Assembly (NCBI GenBank): GCA_009667805.1
Contig: CM019068.1
Location: forward strand, 5,005,218-5,069,217
Source of the DNA: Leptobrachium leishanense
Lineage: Eukaryota > Chordata > Amphibia > Anura > Megophryidae
Reading direction: 5' to 3'
Length of the DNA stretch: 64,000 bases
Every line of letters begins with the position of its first letter. The stretch's first letter is position 1. Both the position numbers and the translations under genes were made by a program. Shown here piece by piece: positions 49,707 through 60,184 of the stretch. Under the pieces are notes generated by a model. The model worked only from the letters and a program-made list of their open reading frames with translations, ran no database searches and had not been told where the DNA came from.

Positions 49707-49744
49707 AATTAGGTGTCATCGCGCTGCAGCGATGACACCTAATT
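49707..49744. repeat. Perfect 16-bp hairpin at the end of the train
   Basis: aattaggtgtcatcgc at 49707-49722 pairs with its complement at 49729-49744 around loop gctgca. Confidence 0.95.
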
Positions 49745-49805
49745 TCAGCGGCTGCGGTTCCAGATGCCGGGCTGACATCGATCAGTAATGCGGAGGATGC
49801 GCTGA

Positions 49806-50975
49806 GGTGCTTCCCCGCAGTGTGTGGATTTATATGCTGTATAAATTATACCGCAGAGAGGTGCTTCCCAGCAGTGTGTGGATTCATATGCTGCATTAAT
49901 TATACTACAGAGAGGTGCTTCCCCGCAGTGTGTGGATTTATATGCTGTATTAATTATACCGCAGAGAGGTGCTTCCCAGCAGTGTGTGGATTCATATGCT
50001 GCATTAATTATACTACAGAGAGGTGCTTCCCCGCAGTGTGTGGATTTATATGCTGTATTAATTATACCGCAGAGAGGCGCTTCCCAGCAGTGTGTGTATT
50101 CATATGCTGCATTAATTATACTGCAGAGAGGCGCTTCCCAGCAGTGTGTGGATTCATATGCTGCATTAATTATACCGCAGAGAGGCGCTTCCCAGCAGTG
50201 TGTGGATTCATATGCTGCATTAATTATACTGCAGAGAGGCGCTTCCCAGCAGTGTGTGGATTCATATGCTGCATTAATTATACTGCAGAGGCGCTTCCCA
50301 GCAGTGTGTGGATTCAAATGTTGCATTAATTATACTGCAGAGAGGTGCTTCCCAGCAGTGTGTGGATTCATATGCTGCATTAATTATACTGCAGAGAGGA
50401 GCTTCCCAGCAGTGTGTGGATTCATATGCTGCATTAATTATACCGCAGAGAGACGCTTCCCAGCAGTGTGTGGATTCATATGCTGCATTAATTATACTGC
50501 AGAGAGGCGCTTCCCAGCAGTATGTGGATTCATATGCTGCATTAATTATACTGTATAGAGGTGCTTCCCAGCAGTGTGTGGATTCATATGCTGCATTAAT
50601 TATACTGCAGAGAGGTGCTTCCCAGCAGTGTGTGGATTCATATGCTGCATTAATTATACTGCAGAGAGGCGCTTCTCAGCAGTGTGTGGATTCATATGCT
50701 GCATTAATTATACCGCAGAGAGGCGCTTCCCAGCAGTGTGCGGATTCATATGCTGTATTAATTATACCGCAGAGAGGTGCTTCCCAGCAGTGTGTGGATT
50801 CATATGCTGCATTAATTATACTGCAGAGAGGTGCTTCCCAGCAGTGTGTGGATTCATATGCTGTATTAATTATACCGCAGAGAGGTGCTTCCCAGCAGTG
50901 TGTGGATTCATATGCTGCATTAATTATACTGCAGAGAGACGCTGCCCTGCAGTATGTGGATTCATATGCTGCATT
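49806..50975 (-). repeat. 54-bp satellite array, inverted right arm
   Basis: About 21 units of the same 54-bp satellite as 40790-48690 but in reverse orientation (reads gcagtgtgtggattcatatg). The left-most units alternate two subtypes, gtgcttccccgcag with ctgtattaattatacc and gtgcttcccagcag with ctgcattaattatact, giving a 108-bp dimer over about 49806-50070. Ends abruptly near 50975. Confidence 0.96.
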
Positions 50976-50984
50976 GAAACCCAT

Positions 50985-51388
50985 GGGTTAAAAAGCCTTG
51001 TTTCTTTAAAAAAAGTTAGGAAACCTAAAATTTCACCCAAAAAAAGTCTAAAAAATTCTAAAAGAATAATTAAGTAAAGAAACTTTCAATCTATTGGTAG
51101 TAATCTACTTCCCATTCTTAAATAAGCAATAAAAAACGAAAAACTCCTAAAAAAACAAAACAAATGATCTGAATCGCCCAAATTATCTGAATAGTCTAAT
51201 CGGTTTTGAAGTTTTCGGATGATCGATATTTTGTTTTCGAAAATGCTCCCGAAGTACAAGAATGGTGAATTTCGTCAGAATTTCAATTCGGAACAAAACG
51301 AATTGCACATCTGTAGCTTTTAGCTAAAATTGCTAGAACTTTTGCTAAGTATGGAATCCTTCATGGTTTGGCTGTGTGTCTCTTGCAG
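50985..51388. other. Possible hAT-type transposon end in intron
   Basis: The stretch from about 51150 to 51313 ends aattcggaacaaaacgaatt then gcacatctgta. This resembles the termini (complement of tacagatgtgcaattcg) of amphibian hAT-type non-autonomous elements. The opposite end is not seen. The last 70 bp lead into the lipase acceptor at 51388. Confidence 0.35.
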
Positions 51389-51530
51389 GGTTCCTGCTTC
51401 CCACGCAATAAATCCTCCAACTGCACGTACATGGGTTTCTGCGAAGTTGTGCCTTGTAACTGCATGAACAGAACAATTGACAGCCAAGAATACTTCCTGA
51501 CCACGGGAAGCGAGCCCTCCCACTTTCAAA
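51389..51530 (+). CDS. Pancreatic-lipase-like gene, exon after the catalytic domain core
   Basis: 142-bp exon between acceptor tctcttgcag and donor gtgagt. It enters in phase 0, matching the previous exon, and leaves in phase 1. It encodes GSCFPRNKSSNCTYMGF, then EYFLTTGSEPSHFQ. This aligns with the pancreatic lipase stretch CFPCPSGGCPQMGHYAD ... QKFYLDTGDASNFAR that ends the catalytic domain before the PLAT/C2-like domain. Sequons NKS, NCT and NRT, plus extra Cys (FCEVVPCNC) not in pancreatic lipase. The C-terminal PLAT exons are not recognised downstream; they may lie beyond the window or be lost. If lost, the copy would be a pseudogene. Confidence 0.88.
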
Positions 51531-51566
51531 GTGAGTAAAAAGCATGTAGCAGGACAGAAGAACTGA

Positions 51567-51866
51567 ATGCTTTATATGTCCCTCTCGATGAAATGGGGAC
51601 GTCACGTAGAAGTAACACATGTGCCAATACTAACCTGGCTTCAATCGTATGTATCTGATGGGTCGCAATATGTGTCCATCTCTGGCAGCTCCTCCCTCCC
51701 CCTCCCAGTCACATGCGGTGTACCCCAAGGCTCAATACTCGCCCCCTGATATTCACGATATTCATAAACAATCTGCATGATGTCTGCAAAGCCTCAACTG
51801 TACATATGTACGCAGACACCACCGTAACTTATACCAGCAAAGCCTCTACTGTACACATGTATGCAG
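51567..51866 (+). pseudogene. Fragment of a LINE reverse transcriptase
   Basis: Plus-strand remnant with LTWLQSYVSDGSQYV, CGVPQGSILAP and, in a shifted frame, IFINNLHDV then YADTT, a mutated YADDT catalytic box. Resembles Rex1/L2-group RT. Near its right end a segment of about 30 bp (51785-51816) recurs at 51837-51866, immediately before the hAT terminus. Confidence 0.7.
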
Positions 51867-52439
51867 TAGGGATGAGCCGAACACCCCCCGAGTTCGGTCG
51901 GGCCCGAACCCGAACTTCCCATATGTTCGGGTCCGAACCTGAACCCGAACTCGAACTCCATGCAAGTCAATGGGGCTGAAAATTCGGTTTTTAGAGTGCC
52001 CTCCAAGAGGGCATATATGCTAGATATTTGCCATAAAAGGTGTATGGGGGTCCGGGTAGTGCCCTGGGGGACAGGAAACAAGGACAAAAAGTTTTTAAAA
52101 AAAATGTTTTTAAAGGGACAGTGAGTTTTCCATGAAATAAGGGTTAAAAATAAAAACATAAAATTCCTTCAAATATCGTGCCTAGGAGGTCCCCATAACC
52201 TGCCCGTGAAGTGGCGGATTTCTAGGATGTATAGAAACACTTAAAAACAAAAAAATGACGTTTCAAATGACGGTAAATGCTTTTTCTTTAATCTATCCAT
52301 AAACAACTGCTTGGGGCGGCAGTCTGTATGAAAAGAGGAGACATTTTTGTACACGCAGAAAAAGTTTACTGATTTTTTTTTTTGCCTAAATTATTGTGAA
52401 ACTTATGCAGGCTTTGGATGAAAGTAATAATACGTGCTT

Positions 52440-52880
52440 CAAAATTGGTCCTTTAGCGTCCCCAACAGTGCCGTCACACCGTAACCCCTCTGAGGATATG
52501 AATCTGATACAGGCATCAGTGGCAGTGCACCCAAATATTGTGCTTTTGGTGCCAGACCTGCAAGTACTATCATACAGTAACCCCTCTGTGGTATTGTGGA
52601 AGAATGCAGGGGTGAACCTTGCGGTCCTATATTAAAAAGATATGCATCTGGTTAAGGCGTCAGTGCACCCAGATATTGTGCCTTTGGTGCCAGGCCAGCA
52701 AGTATCATCATACAGTAACCCCTCTGTAGTATTGTGGAAGAATGCAGGGGTGGACTATGTGGTCCTATATTGAAAAGATATGATTCTGGTCAAGGCGTCA
52801 GTGCACCCAGATATTGTGCCTTTCATGGCAGCAAGTGCCTTCACACCGTAACCCTTTTGTGGTATTGTGGAAGAGTTCAG
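52440..52880. repeat. Tandem repeat of about 125-140 bp in the hAT 3' region
   Basis: About three imperfect copies containing gtgcacccagatattgtgcc, acagtaacccctctg and tattgtggaagaatgcaggg, starting near 52440, 52665 and 52795, with an incomplete first unit. Confidence 0.8.
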
Positions 52881-55760
52881 TGCTGGAGGTTTTGTGAATG
52901 CAGAAGACATCCATTACTTCAGCATCAGGGGATTGATAGTTGCTGATCCAGGACTGATTCATTTTTATAAATGTCAGCCGGTCTACAGAGTCGGTGGACA
53001 GACGCACTCTTTTGTCTGTGACAAAACCTCCAGTGGCACTGAACATCCTTTCGGAAAGTACGCTAGATGAAGGGCAACCTAGTAGCTGCATAGCATATTG
53101 GCTAAGTTCTGGCCAGTGATCCCATCTCAACACCCAGTAAGCCAGTGGATCATCTGCTGGAAAGGTATCCAGGTCTGCCCTTGCCCCTAGGTAGTCCTGC
53201 ACCATATGGTGAAGACGCTGGCAATGGGTGCCTACATTTGACGTCCCTGGGCGTCGAGGACTAATTTTTTTTAAAAATGCATCAGTCAAGCGGCCCTGGC
53301 CTTCACCACTATTCCTCTGATCATCCGCAGCCTCAGAAGCACGTGTGTCAGCACTTGGTAATCTACCAGTGCCTGGAAAGGTGTTACACAAGTCTCGCTT
53401 TAGAGTGTCCAAGTTTTTTCATCCTGTGCTCCCTCTGTGCGGACAGGATGAGCTCTGCAACTTTCCCCTTGTATCGTGGATCAAGAAGGGTTGCCAACCA
53501 GTAATGATCCCTCTCCTTGATATCATGAATCCTGGGGTCCTTTAGCAGGCTTTGCATCATTAGGGAGCCCATGCAGCGTAGGTTGGAGGTGGCATTAGCT
53601 TCCGAGTCTTCCTGTTCAATGAGGATGACTGTATCGTGCACTTCCTCCTCCCAGGCACGTACTAGCCCTTGTGTTTCTGGGCACACGAAACCCTCCCTTG
53701 AGGTATCCCCACCTTCAATGCCCCCACTACTTAAATATTCTGCCTCATCCTCATCCTCCTACTCCTGTCTGATCGGAGTAGGACCTGCTGGAATGCTGTC
53801 TGCAGAAAGCCTGGGGCCTTGAGAGCTAGGGAAGGCCTCCTCTCCCTCCCGCTGCTCTGCCTCTAGAGCCACATCTATAATTCCCCACAGAGTGTGCTCC
53901 AGCAGGAACACTAAAGTAATTGTGTCACTGATGCATGCACTGTCCCTGCTCACCATCCTCGCTGTCTCCTCAAATGGTGACAGTACAGTGCATGCATCCT
54001 TGATCATCAGCCACTGCAGGGGGGGAAATACCAAGTTGACCTGAACCTGTCCTTGTGCCATACTCACACAGGTACTTGTTGATGGCCCTCTGCTGCTTGT
54101 GCAGATGCTGCAGCATTGCTAATGTCGAGTTCCACCTGGTGGGCATGTCACAGATGAGACGGTTTGTGGGAAGGTGGAATTCTCTTTGAATTTCTGCCAG
54201 GCGAACGCTTGCTGGGAATGACCGTCTGAAGTGGCTGCAGACTTTTCTGGCTTGGCTGAGAAGCTCTGGCAGCCCTGGGTACTTGGTTAGGAAACGCTGT
54301 ACCACTAGATTTAGGACGTGTGATAGACATGGTACATGTGGGGGAGGAGGAGGATCCATGCTTGCTGGACCACTTGTCTAAAGTCACATGAAACCTTGTT
54401 GCTGACTGCCTTTCCCAATGACTGGATAACATTGTCTTCCACGTGCTGGTATAGTGCTGGAATGGCCTTGCGTGAAAAGTAATGGCATTTTGGAACCTGC
54501 CACTGTGGTACAGCACATTCAGCAAAATCACAGAAGGGAGCAGAGTCCACCAGCTGGAAAGGCAGCAGCTGTAATGCAAGTAATTTTGTTAAGCTGGCAT
54601 TTAGACTCTGTGCTTGGATGGTTGGGACTATATTTTTTCTTTCACTGCAGCAGCTGCGGCAACATAATCTGACTGCGTAAATCTTCAGTTGCTGGGATGA
54701 TGTCACATTGTGAGGAAAGACCTGGTACATCCATTACTGTAGCATCATCCCTGTCGGTGGAGGTTGTAGGCAATGACATGGCAGGACATACAGTGGGGGT
54801 AGAGACAGATGAGGAGGAGGAGTACCTACGCAAAGTTTTGCGCCAATGGGATGTGTGGCAGTTGTTCATATGTCACCTCAAGCACGTGGTACCCAAGTAT
54901 CCGTTATCTTTCCTACGCTTAAACCTCATCTGACATAGATTACAAATAGCAACGCTGCGCTCTACTGCACATTTCTTAAAGAACTCCCAGACAACAGAGT
55001 TCCTGCATGTGTTCTTTGAGACAACAGCGCTCTGCACCGGAGCAGCTCTGATATGTGATGCCTTGGACCGGCTAGTGCTACGGTTGGTCACAGAGGATGT
55101 TGTGCCTCGTGTTTGCTGTGCCTCCTCCTCCCCCTCTTCTTCACTTAATTCCTCTGTTCGATCAGGCACCCAGGTGGAGTCAGTGACCTCCTCATCATTG
55201 TCATCATCACCCCCTATCTCCTCGTCACTGGAGCCAACTTGGCAGTATGCTGCAGCTGCTGGGGCAACATGAGTGCCAGTTATTTGTGTGTCATCACTGG
55301 CACCCCCTTCCTCTAGGTTGATTATACTCCCTTCCTCAACTTTAGAGATTGAATCCGAGCACTGTACTTGCTGCGCATCCTCAAGCAGCATGTCACTCTC
55401 ATTGTAGTCAAACAATTCAGCTGACTCCTCCGTGTATGATAGCGAGGCTACGGCAGGAGTAGCTGTGGACATGGAGGCTGCATTAGATGCTTTGGCAGCT
55501 GAGGTGGACTGTAAAGCACTAGAAGCCTGGCTGGCAGAGGACTCGGAGGATGAGGATGGCCTGGTTAGCCAATCCACCAAGTCCTCTGTATGTTGCTGCT
55601 GCTTAATACGGCCAGCACCAGTTAGAAAGGACAAGCGTGCCCCTGCAGAGGATGCACCACATCCACCACAACCAGTGGCACAGCCTCCTGACACAGGGGC
55701 TGCTTGCCCTCTTATCTGTTTCTGGGAGCATCTGCCTGTCCTTTTTGTTTTTTCAGACAT
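52798..55760 (-). pseudogene. hAT transposase with BED zinc finger, broken by frameshifts
   Basis: ATG at 55760. The order is: Ser-rich and acidic N-terminus; BED-type finger (SVVWEFFKKC, then CNLC, with the His ligands HMNNCH after a frameshift near 54871); central region with VPCLSHVLNLVVQ and MPTRWNSTLAML (54359-53970); an acidic insertion; LLDPRYKGKV near 53470; and the C-terminal hAT dimerisation domain with WPELSQYAMQLLGCP and SSSVLSERMFSATGG (about 53110-53000). The frames change at least five times (near 54870, 54640, 54340, 53990, 53760) and stops intervene. It once bound transposon ends and cut them; now inactive. Confidence 0.88.
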
Positions 55761-55849
55761 GGTGAGTGATATATAGATTAATATATACAGAACTCTGATT
55801 CAACTCTGGTATAAAGATTTAAAGAACTCTGGTATAACTCAGTGAGACG

Positions 55850-56170
55850 TCACTGGCTGCCAGCTATCAGAGTAAGACACAGATTACAAGTCTCAGACAC
55901 CTCCTATAAATCAGTGAGACCCCTTGATGGGTGGCAGCCAGTGAGAACACACGGATTATAACAATTCCCAAATGTTTTGTAGAAGTTAGTGAGCCCCAAA
56001 ATACTGCGTGGTACTGGCTGTGTGACAAGAGACAGATCACCTCAATTCACAAATGTTTTAAAGAAATTTCTAAACCCCAAAAATACTTGCTGGCAGTGAC
56101 AAGACACACATCACCTAAATTCCCTGATATTTGGTAGAAATGAGACCCCCCAGACCCCCCCAGTAGCGTG
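55850..56170. repeat. Degenerate tandem repeat in the hAT 5' region
   Basis: Three to four diverged units of about 75-80 bp sharing cagtgagacc-like, aagacacagatcac-like and caaatgttttgtagaa-like words. Non-coding. Confidence 0.55.
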
Positions 56171-56380
56171 ACAGACCGGCAGTAGCAACACACAACTATC
56201 TCCTCTGAAATCTCCTCTCAAAATGCGTGCTGTAGCTATGCGTGTTAACGTTATATAGTGTGCTGCGGGACTTAGCTCTGTGAGCCCATCAACACAAACA
56301 AGCGAAGAATGGACGGCGCCCAAACCTATACCACCACCAGTCAACCCAAGCCCACCAGAAATTTAGTGGTTTCCCCCAAA

Positions 56381-58199
56381 CCAGTAAATGGATAACAATA
56401 CAGTACGTATCTGGTGGCGCGATGGAAGCCGCCTAAGGGTAGCCGGTGGTTCTCTTAGTTCACTTGTCCACATGGATCATATGAAAAAACAGAACAAAAT
56501 AATCGTGCAGAATGTTTGTACAAATTCCAAGATAAGGTTATACAGTGTTTGCACTCACAAATATGGAGCCCGAACACTGGCTCTAAGTGGATCAACGCAT
56601 TCGGGTGTTTCAGATTCTTTGCTTGAGAAGGTGACCCGTACTCATTCATAAAAGGAGATTCTTCTCACATGTAGCCCCAAAAAGAGCAAAAGACAAGAGA
56701 AACTTTCTCGTGCAGATCTCATAAATGTGATAGCATATAGAGATATATAGATTGCCAACTCACATGTGTTGGAGCTTAAAGACCAAGCTCGAGGTGTGCG
56801 CGCGTATGGACTTATTGTAGGTTAAGTCCAAAAAACCTTTGGAGCTCCCAGGACTTCCAAAGAAACGGGGATAAAATAGATTAAAAGAAATTTATTTAAA
56901 ACATAAAAAAACAATACCATTGGCACTGCCTAGTAGCCAGAACGCGTTTCGCCAGATCAACTGGCTTCATCAGCTGGTTTACAGGCTGAAGCACTGTGTG
57001 AGTTCATATACTGTCTTAAATTGTCCCCATCTGTCCTTGATTACCAATCAGGCGTGCGTTCCACGCCTCAAAACCCAGTTATCTTGGATCTGCTGGCGGG
57101 CGCCGCCATCTTGCGCATGCGCTGTTCTCCCTCCATGCGTTCCACTGTGCGGGTCAAGTCGCTGAACCGGATATGCCCTGCGTTCCACTATGGTTCCAGC
57201 GATTAGCTTCTGGTGGTGCCGTTTCTTGATTCCTCCACAGCGGCCGGACAGTGCCAAAAAAAACCCAGAGGGAGGATAATGTGAATAATGTGCCACCAAT
57301 GTCCATAAATCCCCTGATCCTCCCCAATTGTACACCATTCGGGGGATATATATGTATCAGTGGGGAATAAACTATATACATGCCTAATATCCATGGACTA
57401 GTAAATTTATCATGTACTATATTGCCAATATAATCTATGTGATACTAATATTGAACAACTGTGCAATCGAAGGTATCCTATACCCTGTTCATGATAGTGA
57501 GAACTAAAGTGCATTATTGATTGTTTATAAAGTAAGCTAGTGGTTAACCCTCACATAGGGATTCTATGGGAATATACAACATTGCAATAAAACCCAACTA
57601 AAGTATAGTGATTATGCTTAAAGCACCTAATGTCGTAATATCACTAAAAATAGTTAAAAGACATGACTAAGTCAATATATATATAGTGATAGTATGTGAT
57701 GGTGAAAAATTTATACCAAAGGTCATACTGTAGGAGCATTATAGCCTAAGCTGTTATAGATACTTAATTCTATACTGGGGAATAAATTCTCCAGTATAGT
57801 GCGTAATGTATAGTTTACCTAAAATAGGGAATGTGTGCAATGGAGATGTCATAAAACATGATAAAGTGATATCTAAACTGCTTATAAAAGGTCGATATAA
57901 TAAAAACTACCTGAAGAGTGGAATACATTGACTAAATATTAATTTAATTATGTGTGCAAAGTAAGTGATAACTATAAAATTGCTTCTAGAAAATAAAATG
58001 AGCCATAAAGTGCAATTATAGACTATAACACAGATGTATTAGTATAGATAAATAATGTAGATTTTTCTATAGGTTATAATAAGCGTGTAGATAGGTAGAG
58101 ATAATGGAGCATGGATATGAAGTTCCTTTATGGTAATGGGTAAACCATAAAGTGCAAGTGCAGGCTAAAGTGCTAAAATTCACTAAAGTGTGAACTACA
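56381..58199. other. Unclassified region, probably old transposon sequence
   Basis: No gene recognised. 56930-56985 holds the complement of the module cagctgatgaag...cgaaacgcgttctgg seen at 18288-18333, suggesting a dispersed repeat ending there. 57380-58190 is AT-rich, with many short words such as aaagtgcaattata, and no frame of note. Confidence 0.4.
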
Positions 58200-58224
58200 G
58201 TGTTTTACACGCACCACACCTTTA

Positions 58225-58662
58225 CTTGTGTAAAACACTGTACACATTCTGCCTTGCGCTTGGCGCATCTTTCTGTGTCAGCTGATCAGGTGCGGTTCTT
58301 GATTGTCAGGTCCAAAACGGACCAGTTGGGTAGCGGCGTTCTTGTTACTTTGAATGCTATTGGGGGGGGATCGGGTGTCCTTTGGGCCTCACGCGGGAGT
58401 ATTTTGCGGTTCGTCCGGATTTTGCTGACTCCTTTTTGATTCACCTTAATGGGGTTCCTCTGACCCGGTACCAATTTTCGGCAGTTTTTAAGCGATGCGT
58501 TCAGGTTTCGGGTTATGACCCGGGGTGTTTGCCTCCCATTCTTTTCGGATAGGCGCGGCGACGGTGGCTGCGGGCGCAGGCACATCGGACAGCATGATTC
58601 GTCGGTTGGGCAGGTGGCGATCGGATCGCTTCCGCTCATATGTTCGTCCTAACCTTTTATAA
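58225..58662 (+). pseudogene. Tyrosine recombinase C-terminal catalytic part (Ngaro/DIRS-like)
   Basis: Shows RSKTDQLGSG (beta-hairpin region), then, after a frame change near 58370, LIHLNGVPLTRYQFSAVFKR. After another change near 58540 come the box II signature HSFRIGAAT (Arg) and GRWRSDRFRSY with the nucleophile Tyr at 58639-58641, ending at TAA 58660-58662. Vertebrate DIRS-group elements encode this integrase in place of a DDE enzyme. No RT/RNase H is visible upstream, so the copy is 5'-truncated. Confidence 0.82.
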
Positions 58663-58681
58663 TTTCAGGTGCTTCCCCAAA

Positions 58682-59265
58682 ATGGTCTGGATATTGGGTC
58701 ATTCCTTCGTGCATTGGGCTGCCATGCGGGCTGGTCAATGGCCGCACGGCAGAAGCCTTGGCTTTCTGGCAGAGGTGGCAGAGATTTGCTGGTTGGGTAT
58801 ACGGGGTTTGCGTTGGGCTCAGGTGTCGAAGGAATGTGATGTTTTGGGTGAGAGGGTTCCCAGGGGGGTTATTTTAGTTGTTCATGCTGGGGGAAATGAC
58901 TTGGACGCTTCGTTCAGTGGATCTGATTCAGGCCATGAAGCTGGATCTGGCCCGCTGTTTTACTACCTTTGGGGGATTGTCGCTGGTGTGGTCCGACATT
59001 GTCTCTCGACCGCCGTTGGGAGGTGATTGCGGCGCCGCGGGCTATTGATAAGGCTAGGAAGAGAGTTAATTGGGAGGTTTCAAAATTTGTTCGGCAGTTG
59101 GGGGGGTTTTCAATCCGTCACATGGAGTTGGAGGGCGACAACTGGAATGTGATTCGTGGTGATGGGGTCCATTTGACGGACATTGGTTTGGACATATTTT
59201 TAACTGGTTTAATGTCGGGGATTGAGGAGGCGCTGTCTGCGGTGGGGCGCAGGGGCAGCCATTAG
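58682..59265 (+). pseudogene. SGNH/GDSL-type hydrolase domain of a Ngaro-like element
   Basis: MVWILGHSF gives the Ser block, VVHAGGNDL the Gly-Asn block, and DGVHLTDIG the Asp/His block, so all catalytic elements of an SGNH esterase are present. They are split between two frames by a shift between about 58905 and 58970; the second half runs 58969-59265 to a stop. An SGNH hydrolase next to a tyrosine recombinase is, from memory of the DIRS/Ngaro literature, characteristic of vertebrate Ngaro elements. The two genes lie 20 bp apart on the same strand. Confidence 0.78.
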
Positions 59266-59412
59266 GAGACCATGGTGCCCCTGGCGTTGGCGTGATTCCT
59301 GGACAGCGGTGCTTTCATCTGGTTAAGCCGCCTTCAGGTGAGGCATTAATGAGTCAGGCGGGGTGACGTGCTCCTGGTTTGGTATCGGTGAAACCGCCTA
59401 TTACATGGGTAA

Positions 59413-59839
59413 GGCTAGGGTCAGACGAAAGCATTTTTCCCCGCGAACGTGAAAAAGTGCGTCCGAACGCATTGACGTATTTGTTCACGGAATGCGCAAA
59501 AACTGTCAGACGACGCGCATTTTCGGGCGTGATTTTGTACGGATCGTCAATAAAACTCTTTTTGCGTCTGGACGTTATGTAGGCTGGACATTAGCAGTGT
59601 CTGACATCTCCTAATCACGCACACACGCCGCTATGCCGCAGCTGCGCACTCAGTACGTCAGTACTAGCGGTTCAGCGTTCTCAAAAAAATGCGTTCAAAT
59701 TCCACTTGCGTTGCACGGCCGGACTTTTGTGCGGCCGTACATCGTATATTGGCCGACATTGCCCGTCATCTGCTGCTAGTGCGGCCGTAATTATGTGCGC
59801 CAGAACGCACGTTAAAAGTGCGCTGGTCTGACCCCAGCC
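59413..59839 (+). mobile_element. PIF/Harbinger-like MITE, copy 3
   Basis: 427 bp, GGCTAGGGTCAGAC at the left, GTCTGACCCCAGCC at the right, TAA duplicated at 59410-59412 and 59840-59842. Same orientation as copy 2. Much of the interior matches copy 1 in reverse complement (for example cgtactagcagc-like and acgccgctatgcc words). Confidence 0.93.
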
Positions 59840-60184
59840 TAATAGGGCGGATAATGGGGGGAAGCACTGCAGGATTACATGTTGTATATATTAAGAAAGC
59901 TGTGGCCCTTTCCAGTTAAGAACGTCTTGAGTCTTTCTTTATATTTAAGGGTATGGGTTGGGGAAGGTCCCAGGTTTAATCAGTCATGCTTCCCCCAGCA
60001 GTTATTTTATTTATTTATTTTCAAATTGTTTTCCCAGGACGGACACATTGAGATTCTCTCATTTTCAGTATTTCCTGGGTTCAAGAACATTGACTTTTTA
60101 CAGAAACACCAAGTAATACAATGCAAGATTTTAAAAAACAACACAAATATACAGATTAACAGAAAATAAATATGTAGCAAATAT

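Larger units (their letters stand above)
48697..49800. other. Spacer between inverted satellite arms: hairpin-train element
   Basis: Begins ttaaccctttcgctgc at the edge of the left array. An AT-rich part (48780-49260) is followed by a GC-rich part. At least ten successive inverted repeats are visible: 48992-49093, 49097-49156, 49272-49324 (24-bp arms, 2 mismatches), 49325-49397 (18-bp perfect), 49402-49442, 49452-49499, 49500-49539, 49549-49616 (8+22 bp perfect), 49644-49658 and 49672-49706, and a perfect 16-bp stem at 49707-49744. No open frame of note. Possibly the core of a TTAA-type non-autonomous transposon; the family is not recognised. Confidence 0.85.
51867..56380 (-). mobile_element. 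Decayed hAT DNA transposon
   Basis: The left (3') terminus starts tagggatgagccgaac, with subterminal clusters of cgaac and gttcgg, the usual layout of amphibian hAT ends. The element carries a minus-strand transposase (52798-55760) and long UTRs with tandem repeats. The matching right terminus was not found, so the right boundary is approximate. Confidence 0.75.
58225..60180 (+). mobile_element. Ngaro-like retrotransposon remnant
   Basis: 5'-truncated element with tyrosine recombinase, SGNH hydrolase and a 3' non-coding region. The 3' region is interrupted at 59413-59839 by a MITE. With the MITE removed, ccgcctatta and taatagggcgg form a small inverted repeat across the site. The right boundary is uncertain; 59843-60180 has no gene. 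Confidence 0.6.

Noticed and set aside
49272..49744. Hairpins as a parvovirus-type terminal repeat (T-shaped fold)
   Set aside because: No replication or capsid gene remnant is nearby, and ten serial hairpins do not match a single terminal fold.
40437..50991. Cys-rich repeat proteins (CGFICCINYTAER type) on both strands
   Set aside because: Frames of the 54-bp satellite (18 codons). They change frame at every indel and appear equally in the inverted arm.
58690..58720. GHSF motif as the missing lipase nucleophile exon (GHSLG)
   Set aside because: It lies downstream of the lipase exons, lacks the GxSxG pattern and surrounding family residues, and is followed by GGND and DGVH blocks of an SGNH hydrolase.
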